From JAGVPT01 sp963827085 (lineage in GTDB: Bacteria; Bacteroidota; Ignavibacteria; UBA10030; UBA8401), in contig CAWGZY010000001.1 of NCBI GenBank assembly GCA_963827085.1, positions 124,001 through 188,000 of the forward strand: a stretch of DNA of 64,000 bases, written 5' to 3'. Shown in pieces: positions 50,267 to 58,977 of this stretch (position 1 is its first letter; each line of letters starts with the position of its first letter). The notes beneath the pieces were generated by a model. It was not told the origin of the DNA. It was given only the letters and a program-made list of their open reading frames with translations, and did not search any database. Position numbers and translations under genes: made by a program.

Positions 50267-51351
50267 TTCCTTGACGTCGGTCTTACTCGTTTTATTTCGC
50301 GCGACCGCTTCAGCTTCCCCTCGATTGTGGCCGTGAGCAATTCCGCATCAAACGGCTTTGTAATGTAATCGTCAACCCCCATTTGTTTTCCTGCCCGCAC
50401 GACGATGTCCTGGTCGAGTCCGCTCATAAAGATAAACGGCACGTCGACAAACCGGTCGATTCCCCGGAATTTTTCGTAAAATGTAAAACCGTTCATCTTC
50501 GGCTTCACGAAATCGATATCACACACGACGATATCGGGCGTGATTGTTTCGAGCGCCTTCAATCCATCCTCACCGGAATTCACCGCGAAACATGTATAGC
50601 CGGATTCGGTCAAAACATCTTTAAGAACACTGAGGAACGAATTATCATCATCGAGCAGCAGCACCGTTCCTTTCGCCTTCAGCGATTGAAGAAACTGGTT
50701 GATTTTCTGCTCGACACTTAAATGCTCCTGATCCGTAATCTTGAATCGTTTACGGATATCGACGAAAGACGTTACGCCCATTTTCCACGCCTCCCTGATC
50801 GCGGCGAGGTATGCCTCAATTCTAACCTGGCCCTCGATCTCGGCATGATCTTTCTCCGTAATCTCAAACGTCTCTTTCATGGAATCGATCTGCGACTGCT
50901 CTTCGGCACTCACATTACCGTCCGACCAAATTTCCGTCAGCAGCGTTCGATACGCCTCGAGTGCAGCGGGGGAGTGGGGGATGTGGAGCGCGGCAACTTT
51001 TGTGTAGGATGGTTTCGCACGAGGGGGTGCGGCCGGCTTTTCTGCAAAAGAGACAGGGATTTTCTCTTCTATTATTTTCTCATCTATTTTCTCTTTCTCG
51101 ACCGGTGGCACTGCTTTCGTGCGAGGAGGTTCTTCCTTTTTCGCAAGGGCGGCATTATCCTTTGCTTCGGCATCTTTTAAAGCGAGGATTCGCTCTTTAT
51201 ACGCACGGGCGTAGACATTGCGCTGTTCGATTTCAAAAACCCGCTCAATGAAGCCAAGGGCGGCGTCCAGATTGTTATCTTTGATCGAACGGTCAGCGGA
51301 CTTCAAGAGTTCGCTGATTGAGCGTCGATTGTTGTCCGATTCTATCGCCAT
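50263..51351 (-). CDS. response regulator with N-terminal helical domains
   Basis: A 362-aa soluble protein. Residues 1-65 are helical and TPR-like (DAALGFIERVFEIEQRNVYA). A low-complexity Lys/Glu/Pro linker runs to about 118, and a pair of helical modules spans 130-220 with the recurring pattern E/AYRxLLxEIWSDGxVSxEE and ITEKDHAEIE / ITDQEHLSVE, resembling a TerB-like fold. The C-terminal receiver has its phosphoacceptor Asp278 in IVVCDIDF and Lys near 333 in DYITKPFD. The last residues (RPTSRN) and the TAG stop come from the end of a MITE-like element, so the original C-terminus may have been longer. It is the likely partner of the hybrid kinase downstream. Confidence 0.82.
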   Translation of the reverse strand: MAIESDNNRRSISELLKSADRSIKDNNLDAALGFIERVFEIEQRNVYARAYKERILALKDAEAKDNAALAKKEEPPRTKAVPPVEKEKIDEKIIEEKIPVSFAEKPAAPPRAKPSYTKVAALHIPHSPAALEAYRTLLTEIWSDGNVSAEEQSQIDSMKETFEITEKDHAEIEGQVRIEAYLAAIREAWKMGVTSFVDIRKRFKITDQEHLSVEQKINQFLQSLKAKGTVLLLDDDNSFLSVLKDVLTESGYTCFAVNSGEDGLKALETITPDIVVCDIDFVKPKMNGFTFYEKFRGIDRFVDVPFIFMSGLDQDIVVRAGKQMGVDDYITKPFDAELLTATIEGKLKRSREIKRVRPTSRN

Positions 51352-51369
51352 GAGATTTGCTGTTGAAAA

Positions 51370-52881
51370 CTATTTCGATGATTTCCGATCTCCGCTTGCG
51401 GCCAGTGCCGGTTCAGACAATACAACGTTTGAAAGATTGCTTTCATTTCCTGCCCGGTCTAAAGCTGTTACTGCATAATACCATTGTCTCCCATCAGCGG
51501 TCGAGTCGATGTACTCAACGGCGTTTCTTGACGTTACGTTGAGAATATTCTTCGCGTCTTTTGTATCGACCGCCTGCGTCGACGAACGGTAAATATCGCA
51601 GTACAACGGTCCGTTTTTATCCGCCGTGAGGTTCCATGAAATTTTCACATTTTTCCCGCTGGCTTTCACTTGAACTATGACCGGTGCTTGCGGTGCAATG
51701 GAATCCTTCCATGCCATTGGCGGCACGTTCGACCAGTACGGGAACTTGTCCGTTCCGAGCGTGCCCCATGTTTTCTCCAGGGCTGCTGCGGAGAAGAATA
51801 CAACACCGACTGCGCCCCTTGTCCTTGCTGCATCAATTTCGTTCGAAATTTCAGACCACCCAAACTTCTCTCCGAGGCCCAGGAGGATTCCGGGTATGAC
51901 CTGCCGGTCGTAGGCAACACGCGACGTCCATTCCGTCACCAACGGACCGAACGGATGGGTTTTGTGATCCATTTCCCAATAGACCATCGGTACGACAAAA
52001 TCCATTTTACCGAGTTCCATCCACCGGCGAACATCTTGATAAACGGAAGTGTACGCCGTCCAGCCGGTCCCGGAGTATTTTCCAATAACCGATGCCGAAA
52101 CTTTTATCCATGGTTTCTTTTCAACGATCGCGTTATACGCGGAGAAAACAAATTGGTTGACCTGTTCTCGCTGCCAATTGTCCCAATCCATTCTGTCCGG
52201 ATTTCCTTCGGCGCTCTTGAAGCGTGCAATGCTTATTGAATCGTGCGAGTAGCCGAGTTTTGGAGAATCTTCAGGATAGCGAACATAATCGAAATGCACG
52301 CCGTCAATATCGTAGTTGTTGACGATGTCGAGCGCGACCTTTACGACATGGCTGCGCGCCTCGGGGACGCCGGGTGAAATATTGACGTAATGTTCGTTCA
52401 GCGGCATCGGTTTTCCGTCCGCACCGCAGACGAGCCACTCGGGGTGGTCAAGGTACACGGAGCGCGGTGAAGATTCAACGGGAGGTTTCTTCCCGCTCCA
52501 GATTGTAAAGACGTTAATCCATACATGAAGTTCCAGCCCAAGCCGGTGTGCTTCGTGCAAAGCGTATTCCAGCGGATCCCACCCCGGATCTTTTCCCAGC
52601 GTTCCAGTTAACGGTTCAGCCCAAGGCTCGAACTGCGATTTGTAATATGCGTCGCCGGTACCGCGCACTTGAAAAAAAATCATGTTTAATTTTGCCGTAC
52701 GCGCTCTTTCGAAGATTTCTGTAATACGAGCTTTGGATTTTGCCGAATCGACGTCGGCGTATTCAAATCGTGATATCCACACACCTCTCGCTTCGCGCTT
52801 ACCCGTGAAGACTTCTTTGCATCCGGTCAAGGCGAAAATCGTTAGAACGATAAGGGCGGAGGTGATGCTCCGTCGAGCCAT
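51370..52881 (-). CDS. family 10-like glycosyl hydrolase lipoprotein
   Basis: A 503-aa exported lipoprotein. The signal sequence ends FALTGC, with Cys21 as the lipidated residue. The main domain (about 30-380) matches the GHL10/DUF187 (YddW-like) TIM-barrel family: RGVWISRFEYADVDSAKSK, MIFFQVRGTGDAYYKSQFEP, HVWINVFTIW, and DGVHFDYVRYPEDSP with likely catalytic acidic residues. The C-terminal 90 residues form a fibronectin type III-like domain ending GNESNLSNVVLSEP. The family acts on cell-wall or other polysaccharides. It is 18 bases from the response regulator gene. Confidence 0.88.
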   Translation of the reverse strand: MARRSITSALIVLTIFALTGCKEVFTGKREARGVWISRFEYADVDSAKSKARITEIFERARTAKLNMIFFQVRGTGDAYYKSQFEPWAEPLTGTLGKDPGWDPLEYALHEAHRLGLELHVWINVFTIWSGKKPPVESSPRSVYLDHPEWLVCGADGKPMPLNEHYVNISPGVPEARSHVVKVALDIVNNYDIDGVHFDYVRYPEDSPKLGYSHDSISIARFKSAEGNPDRMDWDNWQREQVNQFVFSAYNAIVEKKPWIKVSASVIGKYSGTGWTAYTSVYQDVRRWMELGKMDFVVPMVYWEMDHKTHPFGPLVTEWTSRVAYDRQVIPGILLGLGEKFGWSEISNEIDAARTRGAVGVVFFSAAALEKTWGTLGTDKFPYWSNVPPMAWKDSIAPQAPVIVQVKASGKNVKISWNLTADKNGPLYCDIYRSSTQAVDTKDAKNILNVTSRNAVEYIDSTADGRQWYYAVTALDRAGNESNLSNVVLSEPALAASGDRKSSK

Positions 52882-52933
52882 CTTCGTCTATGGAAATACG
52901 TGGCACATCCGCCCGATGTTCAGTAAAGGCCTT

Positions 52934-53788
52934 TTAGGATGCGTTTTTGATGTACGATTCTTTCGCTTCACGGGTTAATACTTCGTTCATACTCCCCGTC
53001 CGATATCCCTGGAGGTCGAGTGTAACGTACGTGAAACCCAGTTCCTTCAATTGCGCGACAAGAGAGAGCCGTAATGTATCGTCCAACAAGCGGTGAAGTT
53101 CTTCCGCGCCTACTTCGATACGCGCAGTTTTTTCATCATGATGGCGGACGCGAAAGTATTTAAATCCTGCATTTCGAAGCAGCATCTCCGCACGGTCGAC
53201 CTTCGTTAAATTTTCTTTTGAAATGCCGAAGCCGTATGGAAACCGGGACGATAAGCATGCAAACGACGGCTTGTCCCACGTCGGCAGGTTCAAATGACGG
53301 GAGATTTCGCGCACGTCATTTTTTGATAATTCAGCTTCGAGCAGAGGAGAACGGACATTGTTTTCTTTCTTGGCTCTCATGCCCGGGCGAAAATCTCCCG
53401 TGTCATCGGTGATAGTTCCGTCGGCAATCCACGCAATATTTTCCTGCTTCGCTACCTCGGTGAGCTTGCCGAATAATTCCGTTTTGCAGAAGTAACACCG
53501 GTCCGGGGGATTCTCCTGAAATTTTAGCACATCGGTTTCTTCTGTTGCGACTTCGATGTACCGTGCGCCGAATCCTTTTGCCAGCCCCGCCGCTTCCTCG
53601 TACTCCGCAGTCGGGTACGTTTCTGATTTCCCGATGACGGCAATGGCTCTTGTCCCAAGCACGTCGATTGCAACTTTCAACAGCAATGTGCTGTCGACCC
53701 CGCCGGAGTAGCCTATGACGACCGAGCCAAGCTCCGCGACAATCGACCGGAGGCGTTCGTATTTTATTTGAGTTTGCTCAGACAGCAT
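52934..53788 (-). CDS. larE: LarE-type sacrificial sulfur transferase
   Basis: A 284-aa PP-loop ATPase that inserts sulfur into the precursor of the nickel-pincer nucleotide cofactor by adenylating the substrate and giving up a cysteine sulfur. The PP-loop is IGYSGGVDST (SGGVDS at 28-33). Cys178 in SFACLSSRFPYG corresponds to the sacrificial Cys176 of Lactobacillus LarE, and DRCYFCKTELF near 97-107 is the usual paired Cys segment. The partner genes larB and larC are not in the window. The link to nickel fits with nikR at 41043. Confidence 0.92.
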   Translation of the reverse strand: MLSEQTQIKYERLRSIVAELGSVVIGYSGGVDSTLLLKVAIDVLGTRAIAVIGKSETYPTAEYEEAAGLAKGFGARYIEVATEETDVLKFQENPPDRCYFCKTELFGKLTEVAKQENIAWIADGTITDDTGDFRPGMRAKKENNVRSPLLEAELSKNDVREISRHLNLPTWDKPSFACLSSRFPYGFGISKENLTKVDRAEMLLRNAGFKYFRVRHHDEKTARIEVGAEELHRLLDDTLRLSLVAQLKELGFTYVTLDLQGYRTGSMNEVLTREAKESYIKNAS

Positions 53789-53846
53789 GTCGGAATGCTC
53801 CGTGTGAATATGATTGCTGATGAACTGTGTTCTTTTATGGAACGGT

Positions 53847-54710
53847 TCACACTGTTATCAAAGCCTTCAACACCGCTTGCCGTGCCACGTCGACGGGAAA
53901 AGGCATTCCTGTCCACAATTCAAACGCCTTTGCCCCTTGATAAACAAACATTTCCACTCCGTTGATCGTTGCCGCGCCATCCGCTTTTGCCTTGCGCAGG
54001 AACGCCGTTTCGACAGGAGTGTATATAATATCGAAAATTATTTGATGATTTGAAAATCGAATTGTCGAAGGGATAGGAAGGCCGTCGATGTTTGGCGTCA
54101 TACCGGCGGGTGTTGTATTCACCACCAGCTCCGAATCTGCGATGACGGCTGGAAAATGCCGCATATCGGGTAAATTTTCATAGGCAATGTCCGGAAACAT
54201 CTTCCGGAAGTCATCGGCAACCTGTCCGGCCCGGCTGGGTGTACGGTTATAGAAACGGACTGATGCCGGTGAAAAGTTCTTTGAGATCGCGTACGCGGCA
54301 GCCCTCGCACCTCCTCCGGCACCGAGGATAACGACGGATGCATTGCGAATTCTTCCTTTGAAAGGCTCGAGTGCCTGCTGAATTCCCGTAACGTCGGTAT
54401 TGTAACCGGTAAACTTGCCATCATGATTGACAATGGTATTGACGGCCCCGATTGTTACGGCGTCTTCGTCCACAGTATCGAGCCATGGAATGATGCGCTG
54501 TTTATGGGGAATGGTAACGTTGGCACCGGCGAATCCACTTTTTCGCATGGATGCTACCAGCGCCGGAAGAAATTCATCGACGACGTCAAACACGCCGTAT
54601 GTGAACGGTATGCGGAGTTCGGCGAATGCCGCTGTGTGCATCGCCGGCGAGAGAGTGTGAGCGATCGAGTGTCCGATAATACCGACACGTTGATGTGATT
54701 GCGATTTCAT
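53847..54710 (-). CDS. aroE: shikimate dehydrogenase
   Basis: A 287-aa NADP-dependent enzyme reducing 3-dehydroshikimate to shikimate. Lys70 in GANVTIPHK and Asp106 in GYNTDVTG are the catalytic pair. The nucleotide loop is VILGAGGGARAAAYA near 127-141, followed by FYNRTPSRAGQVA for the NADP phosphate. Near the end GVEMFVYQGAKAFELWTG has the substrate Gln. The length is standard. It shares a leftward operon direction with larE (gap 58 bases) but not with aroB. Confidence 0.95.
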   Translation of the reverse strand: MKSQSHQRVGIIGHSIAHTLSPAMHTAAFAELRIPFTYGVFDVVDEFLPALVASMRKSGFAGANVTIPHKQRIIPWLDTVDEDAVTIGAVNTIVNHDGKFTGYNTDVTGIQQALEPFKGRIRNASVVILGAGGGARAAAYAISKNFSPASVRFYNRTPSRAGQVADDFRKMFPDIAYENLPDMRHFPAVIADSELVVNTTPAGMTPNIDGLPIPSTIRFSNHQIIFDIIYTPVETAFLRKAKADGAATINGVEMFVYQGAKAFELWTGMPFPVDVARQAVLKALITV

Positions 54711-54750
54711 GAGAATAATATTAGAAACTTATCTTATGCATTGAAAGATG

Positions 54751-55014
54751 TCCACGAAGAACACGAAAAGGCACGAAGTGTGAAGCTCGTATTACGAAAA
54801 TCAACGCTTTATCCTATAAATAATTATCGAGTGGACATCTTCACAAATACGTTCTCTTAGTCCCTTTCGTGGATGTAACGGACCCACGAAGGACACGAAA
54901 AGACACAAAGGTAAAAGCTCACTTTACCAGAATCAGCGTTTTTCTCATAAAGAATTTATCAAGGGGAAATCTGCAAAAATACGTTCTCTTAGTGTCCTTC
55001 GTGACCTTCGTGGA
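54751..55014. repeat. tandem pair of CACGAAG-type inverted repeats
   Basis: Two units of about 123 bases lie side by side, 54751-54873 and 54893-55014. Each starts CCACGAAG(A/G)ACACGAAAA, passes through ATCA(A/G)CG and AAATACGTTCTCTTAGT, and ends CCTTTCGTGGA or CCTTCGTGGA, so each is itself an imperfect inverted repeat. The units are about 80 percent alike by eye. They share the CACGAAG core with the inner part of the element at 14027-14205 and the fragment near 8900. Confidence 0.82.
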
Positions 55015-55051
55015 TTGTTTCATGCTTTTGTAACACCGGTGAGAAATTAAA

Positions 55052-55083
55052 AAACCTAATCTCGCCGTTCCGGGATTAGGTTT
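55052..55083 (-). terminator. rho-independent terminator of the TPR gene
   Basis: AAACCTAATC pairs perfectly with GATTAGGTTT (10 bp, 12-base loop). On the minus strand the stem is followed by a run of T (the A run at 55046-55054). It lies 31 bases after the TPR gene stop. Confidence 0.9.
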
Positions 55084-55113
55084 CGAGTATAAAGCCATAG
55101 TGTCAGAAAAACC

Positions 55114-56539
55114 TTATCGCTGGAGCAGCGAAGAAAATTCTTTGATCGACTTCACACCCAGGAATTCGGTTTCGAACCTCTTGCGGAGGTCGCTGTGCAG
55201 TGCGAACGCCGACTTCAAAGAGTCGACTGCATCCAGCATCTTTTTCATCACGAAGAGTACCTTCGCGCGGGTATAATACGCTTCCGCGAACTGCTGGTTG
55301 ATCTCGATGCAGCGATTCAACGCTTTCAGCGCTTCTTTCAAATACCCCAGTTCGAACAGTGTGTCGCCGTAGTCGAACCAGGCCTCGTAATTTTTTTTAT
55401 CGAGCTGCACAACCATTTTGTAGCCGATCAGGCATTCACGGTATTTTCCCAGATTGTATTCAACGTCTGCTTTGGCGTACCATAACTCCGGATAATCGCG
55501 GCAAATTTCGAGCGCACGGTTATAGTCCTGCAGCGCCTTTTTATATTGCTCGAGCGTATCGTAGCAGCTCCCGCGTCCGAAGAACGATTCGTAATGCTCG
55601 TTGTCGTATTTGATCGCTTGCGTGAAACATTTAATCGCTTCGGTATAATTTCCCAGCTCCTCGTACGCATTCCCCATATTATGCCATGCGGGGACATCCT
55701 TCGATTCATGGCGGAGTGTTTGCGAATAACATTCGACCGCTTCGTGGAACTTTCCCATGTTGGCGAATGCATTGCCTTTGTTATACCATGCAGCGCCGAA
55801 ATCATCCTTGATGGCTATGCACATGTCGTAGCTGTCTATCGAACGGGTAAAATCACCCATCCGATTCAAGACGATGCCCCGGTTGTACCATGCATTATAA
55901 TTGTACAGGATCGAGGTTGAGATGTTCGTCGTAACATTTGAGAGATTCTTCAAGCCGGTCCATAAAGTCATAGCAAAACCCGAGCTCGAACATTGCATCT
56001 TTGTTTTCTTTATTTTCTTTCAGCAGGAACTCAAAAATCTCTGCGGCATCTTTGTACCGCTCTATTTTTTCGAGTGTCACTGCTTTATTAAAGAGGGCCT
56101 CATCGCTGCCGGGTTCAATCGACAAGGCCTTCTCAAAACTTTCGAGGGCTTCATCGACTCTGTTGGCATTATCGAACGTAATGCCAAGATTGATATATAT
56201 TTCGCATTCATTCGGATTGAGGCTCACGGCGCGCTCATAACATTCGATTGCCTCGTCGTACCGGTACATGTTATTTAAAATCATCCCCCTGCGTACCCAC
56301 GCGTCCGAGCTGTACGGGACAAACTCGATCAACTGGTCGGCAAAGTGCAGCGCTTCATCGAACTTTTCCTGTTCGAAATAAAAATCCACAATCTCCTCAA
56401 GCGCCTCTATGGTCCGGATCCCATTTCCCCCTTTTTTCAGGATATCCTTGTAACGCTCAATCTCCTCATTCCGGTCATTACGCCGTGGGGGCTGGCTTCC
56501 TAACTCATCGTCAAAATTGTCGGAATCCAAATGAGACAT
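55114..56539 (-). pseudogene. TPR protein gene with a +1 frameshift
   Basis: Two overlapping frames make one TPR protein. The first (56539 to 55895) carries TPRs up to YDEHLNLDP and then runs VQL-stop. The second (from about 55905 to 55114) resumes exactly in register with YNYNAWYNRGIVLNRMGDFT and further TPRs. Removing one base of the GTAC at 55903-55906 gives ...DPYNYNAWYNRG... and a continuous protein of about 475 aa. Sequential TPR units such as AWYNKGNAFANMGKFHEAVE fill almost the whole length. It would be a cytoplasmic scaffold. A sequencing error at this site is possible, in which case the gene is intact. Confidence 0.8.
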
Positions 56540-56746
56540 ACGATTTGCGATTGGTTGATGGCATGATTGCTTGTTTTAATTAAACAAAAAAGCCGTTTTA
56601 AGTCAATAGCGGCAGGGCGCAACTCAAGTAATTTAACGGCGAGTCCAATTGATAGTTAAACTTAAAGCATAAGTGAGGAAGAGTTACGCTATCTTCTTTA
56701 TTGTTTTTGAAGCTTTAATGAGCTATATTTAATATTCAAGCCGCAA

Positions 56747-57448
56747 ATGATCGCTGAAAACGTTAAAAATATACAGGAAAAGATTAAAAATGCCTGTATC
56801 GCGGCAGGGCGAAATCCGGACTCAGTCGCGCTGATTGCCGTTTCAAAGACTTTTGGGCGCCATGAGATTGAGGAGGTGGCTCAAGCCGGTGTTCTTGACG
56901 TGGGAGAGAATTACGTTCAAGAAATCAGGGAGAAACGGACGCAGGTTGTAGAGCCCGCTATCCGCTGGCATTTTATCGGCCATTTGCAGTCAAACAAAGT
57001 TAAATATATTGCCGACTGGGTTCATTTGATCCATTCAGTCGACAATGAGAATGTTGCGGCAGAGATTCAAAAGCGGGGAGCAAAGTTCGGTCGAGTGATT
57101 GACGTATTGATAGAAGTGAATACGTCGGGGGAGCGTTCGAAATTTGGCGTTACACCCGGCAAAGCGTTAGATTTGGTTCGAAAGCTTTCAACACAGCCGA
57201 ACATCAGGATGCAGGGATTAATGACAATCAGTTCGTACTTGCCCGACCCTGAGGAGTCACGACCATCGTTTCGGTTGTTGAAAAGAGTCTTTGATGATAT
57301 TAACGCAGCCGATATTCTGCCGGAACCGATGAAGCATCTCTCGATGGGAATGACGCACGACTTCACGGTAGCAATTGAAGAAGGCTCTACAATGGTACGG
57401 ATCGGCACGGCGATTTTCGGGACAAGGCCAAAACCAAACGTTCACTGA
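56747..57448 (+). CDS. YggS family PLP homeostasis protein
   Basis: A 233-aa PLP-binding protein of the YggS/PROSC family, which buffers free pyridoxal phosphate. The PLP lysine is Lys34 in LIAVSKTFG. The ENYVQEIREK segment near 65, WHFIGHLQSNKVKYI near 78-92, EVNTSGERSKFGV near 122, and LSMGMTHDFTVAIEEGSTMV with RIGTAIFG near the end are all family signatures. Length is standard. It is 11 bases upstream of the DivIVA gene, the usual neighbour, suggesting a cell-division/growth operon. Confidence 0.95.
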   Translation: MIAENVKNIQEKIKNACIAAGRNPDSVALIAVSKTFGRHEIEEVAQAGVLDVGENYVQEIREKRTQVVEPAIRWHFIGHLQSNKVKYIADWVHLIHSVDNENVAAEIQKRGAKFGRVIDVLIEVNTSGERSKFGVTPGKALDLVRKLSTQPNIRMQGLMTISSYLPDPEESRPSFRLLKRVFDDINAADILPEPMKHLSMGMTHDFTVAIEEGSTMVRIGTAIFGTRPKPNVH

Positions 57449-57459
57449 AGGAGGCATCG

Positions 57460-57987
57460 ATGAAACTCACACCTCTCGATATAAAAAAACAGGAGTTCAA
57501 GAAAGTTCTTCGCGGATACGACCCCGTTGAGGTGGATTCATTTTTGGATATGATGTCAAATGAATTTGCCGATTTGCTGAGACAGTCCAAGGAAATGAGC
57601 GGCCAGCTCGTCGAATTTGAAACACAGCTTCGCGATTACCGGCAGATGGAAAAGACTTTACAGCAGACCCTTATGCAGGCACAGGAGGCAAGCGGGAGAT
57701 CGATCGAGAACTCCCGGAAAGAGGGGCAGCTCATCATCCAGGAATCGGAGTTGAAGGCAAACCAGCTTCTGGACCGTGCACGAATGGATCTGTCCAGAAC
57801 GCGAGAAGAGATCGCAAATCTCCGGTCGAAAAAAGAATCGATCGTCAGCCGGCTGAAGGTATTGCTGAATTCAGAAATTGACCTCATCAAAGCGCTCGAA
57901 GTTGACGATGACGAATTGACGAAAGACTTATCGCGGGGAACGGGCAAAGAGTCGATTGAAATCGATGAGATTATTAAAAAACTGTAA
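57460..57987 (+). CDS. DivIVA-domain protein
   Basis: A 175-aa coiled-coil protein. The N-terminal DivIVA membrane-binding domain reads MKLTPLDIKKQEFKKVLRGY followed by DPVEVDSFLDMMSNEFADLL. A long coiled coil runs from about 40 to 135 (ELKANQLLDRARMDLSRTRE). It would mark curved membrane or support cell division and envelope growth. AGGAGG lies seven bases before the ATG. It is likely co-transcribed with the YggS gene. Confidence 0.93.
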   Translation: MKLTPLDIKKQEFKKVLRGYDPVEVDSFLDMMSNEFADLLRQSKEMSGQLVEFETQLRDYRQMEKTLQQTLMQAQEASGRSIENSRKEGQLIIQESELKANQLLDRARMDLSRTREEIANLRSKKESIVSRLKVLLNSEIDLIKALEVDDDELTKDLSRGTGKESIEIDEIIKKL

Positions 57988-58056
57988 ATAGTTAATAGTG
58001 AATGGCAGAAAAACAGCGGCAATCGAAAATTGGCAATTGCAAATCGAAAATAAATA

Positions 58057-58878
58057 ATGTCTCCGTTACGGCAGCATATTGACGATGCAGTTAAGTTTTT
58101 ACGAACGAAGACCCCGGCTTCGCCGGCCATCGGAATTATTCTCGGCACTGGACTCGGAGGATTGGCAAAAGAGATAAAATCGGACGTCGTGATCGATTAC
58201 GGCGACATTCCGCACTTTCCCTTGTCGACGGTTGAATCCCACCACGGCAAATTAATTTTTGGAACGCTCGGCGGAAAGAGCGTTGTCGCGATGCAGGGGC
58301 GCTTTCATTATTATGAAGGCTATACGATGCAGCAGATCACGTTTCCTGTTCGCGTGATGAAATTTTTGGGAGTCAACACGCTGCTTGTCTCCAATGCTGC
58401 CGGCGGAATGAACCCGCTTTTCTCGCGCGGCGACGTCATGCTCATCACCGACCATATCAACCTTCTCGGCGACAACCCGTTGATTGGCCCGAACGATGAA
58501 ACACTTGGCCCTCGTTTTCCGGATATGTCCGAGCCGTATACCAAAAAGCTGATCGCGCTGGCCGAAAGAATTGCACTTGAGCTGAAAATCAAAGTTCAAA
58601 AAGGTGTGTTTGTGGCAGTTCCCGGACCCAATCTAGAAACGCGGGCCGAGTATCGTTTTCTCCGCGGCATAGGAGGAGATGTCGTTGGGATGTCCACAGT
58701 GCCGGAATGTATCGTCGCGGTCCACATGGCGATGCGCGTACTCGGATTCTCAATCATTACGGACGAGTGTTTCCCGGACGCACTCAAGCCGGCTAAACTC
58801 GATGAAATCGTTGCGACAGCGGTGGCGGCAGAGCCGAAACTGACGGCAATCATGAAAGAAGTCGTAAATCAATTATGA
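58057..58878 (+). CDS. purine nucleoside phosphorylase (trimeric class)
   Basis: A 273-aa enzyme that cleaves purine nucleosides with phosphate in purine salvage. Family motifs are GIILGTGLGGLAKEI near 29, VESHHGKL near 66 (phosphate), GRFHYYEGYTMQQ near 88, LVSNAAGGMNPLFSRGD near 114, VPGPNLETRAEYRF near 188-201 and VVGMSTVPECIVA near 212. The ATG 58057 has little ribosome-site support; the 70 bases before it contain short AT-rich self-complementary repeats. Confidence 0.95.
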   Translation: MSPLRQHIDDAVKFLRTKTPASPAIGIILGTGLGGLAKEIKSDVVIDYGDIPHFPLSTVESHHGKLIFGTLGGKSVVAMQGRFHYYEGYTMQQITFPVRVMKFLGVNTLLVSNAAGGMNPLFSRGDVMLITDHINLLGDNPLIGPNDETLGPRFPDMSEPYTKKLIALAERIALELKIKVQKGVFVAVPGPNLETRAEYRFLRGIGGDVVGMSTVPECIVAVHMAMRVLGFSIITDECFPDALKPAKLDEIVATAVAAEPKLTAIMKEVVNQL

Positions 58879-58971
58879 ATTAATAATTAAGAATTAAAAA
58901 AGGCCATTCTACAGGCAGTCCCTGAATCGTCGCTTTTTAATTATTAATTCATAATTCTTAATTATTAATTG
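58879..58971. repeat. AT-rich palindromic spacer
   Basis: ATTAATAATTAAGAATTAAAAA (about 58881-58902, quoted in full only as a description of composition) is complementary to TTTTTAATTATTAATTC and then TTCTTAATTATTAATTG near 58934-58971. The arms are AT-only with a G+C-containing centre. It may be a weak terminator or a mobile simple-sequence repeat between the phosphorylase and ileS genes. Confidence 0.5.
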
Positions 58972-58977
58972 TTCCTT

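Larger units (their letters stand above)
54711..55113. other. intergenic region of tandem repeats
   Basis: This 403-base gap has no gene. It is filled by a tandem pair of CACGAAG-type repeats at 54751-55014 and the terminator of the TPR gene at 55052-55083, each listed separately. Confidence 0.7.
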
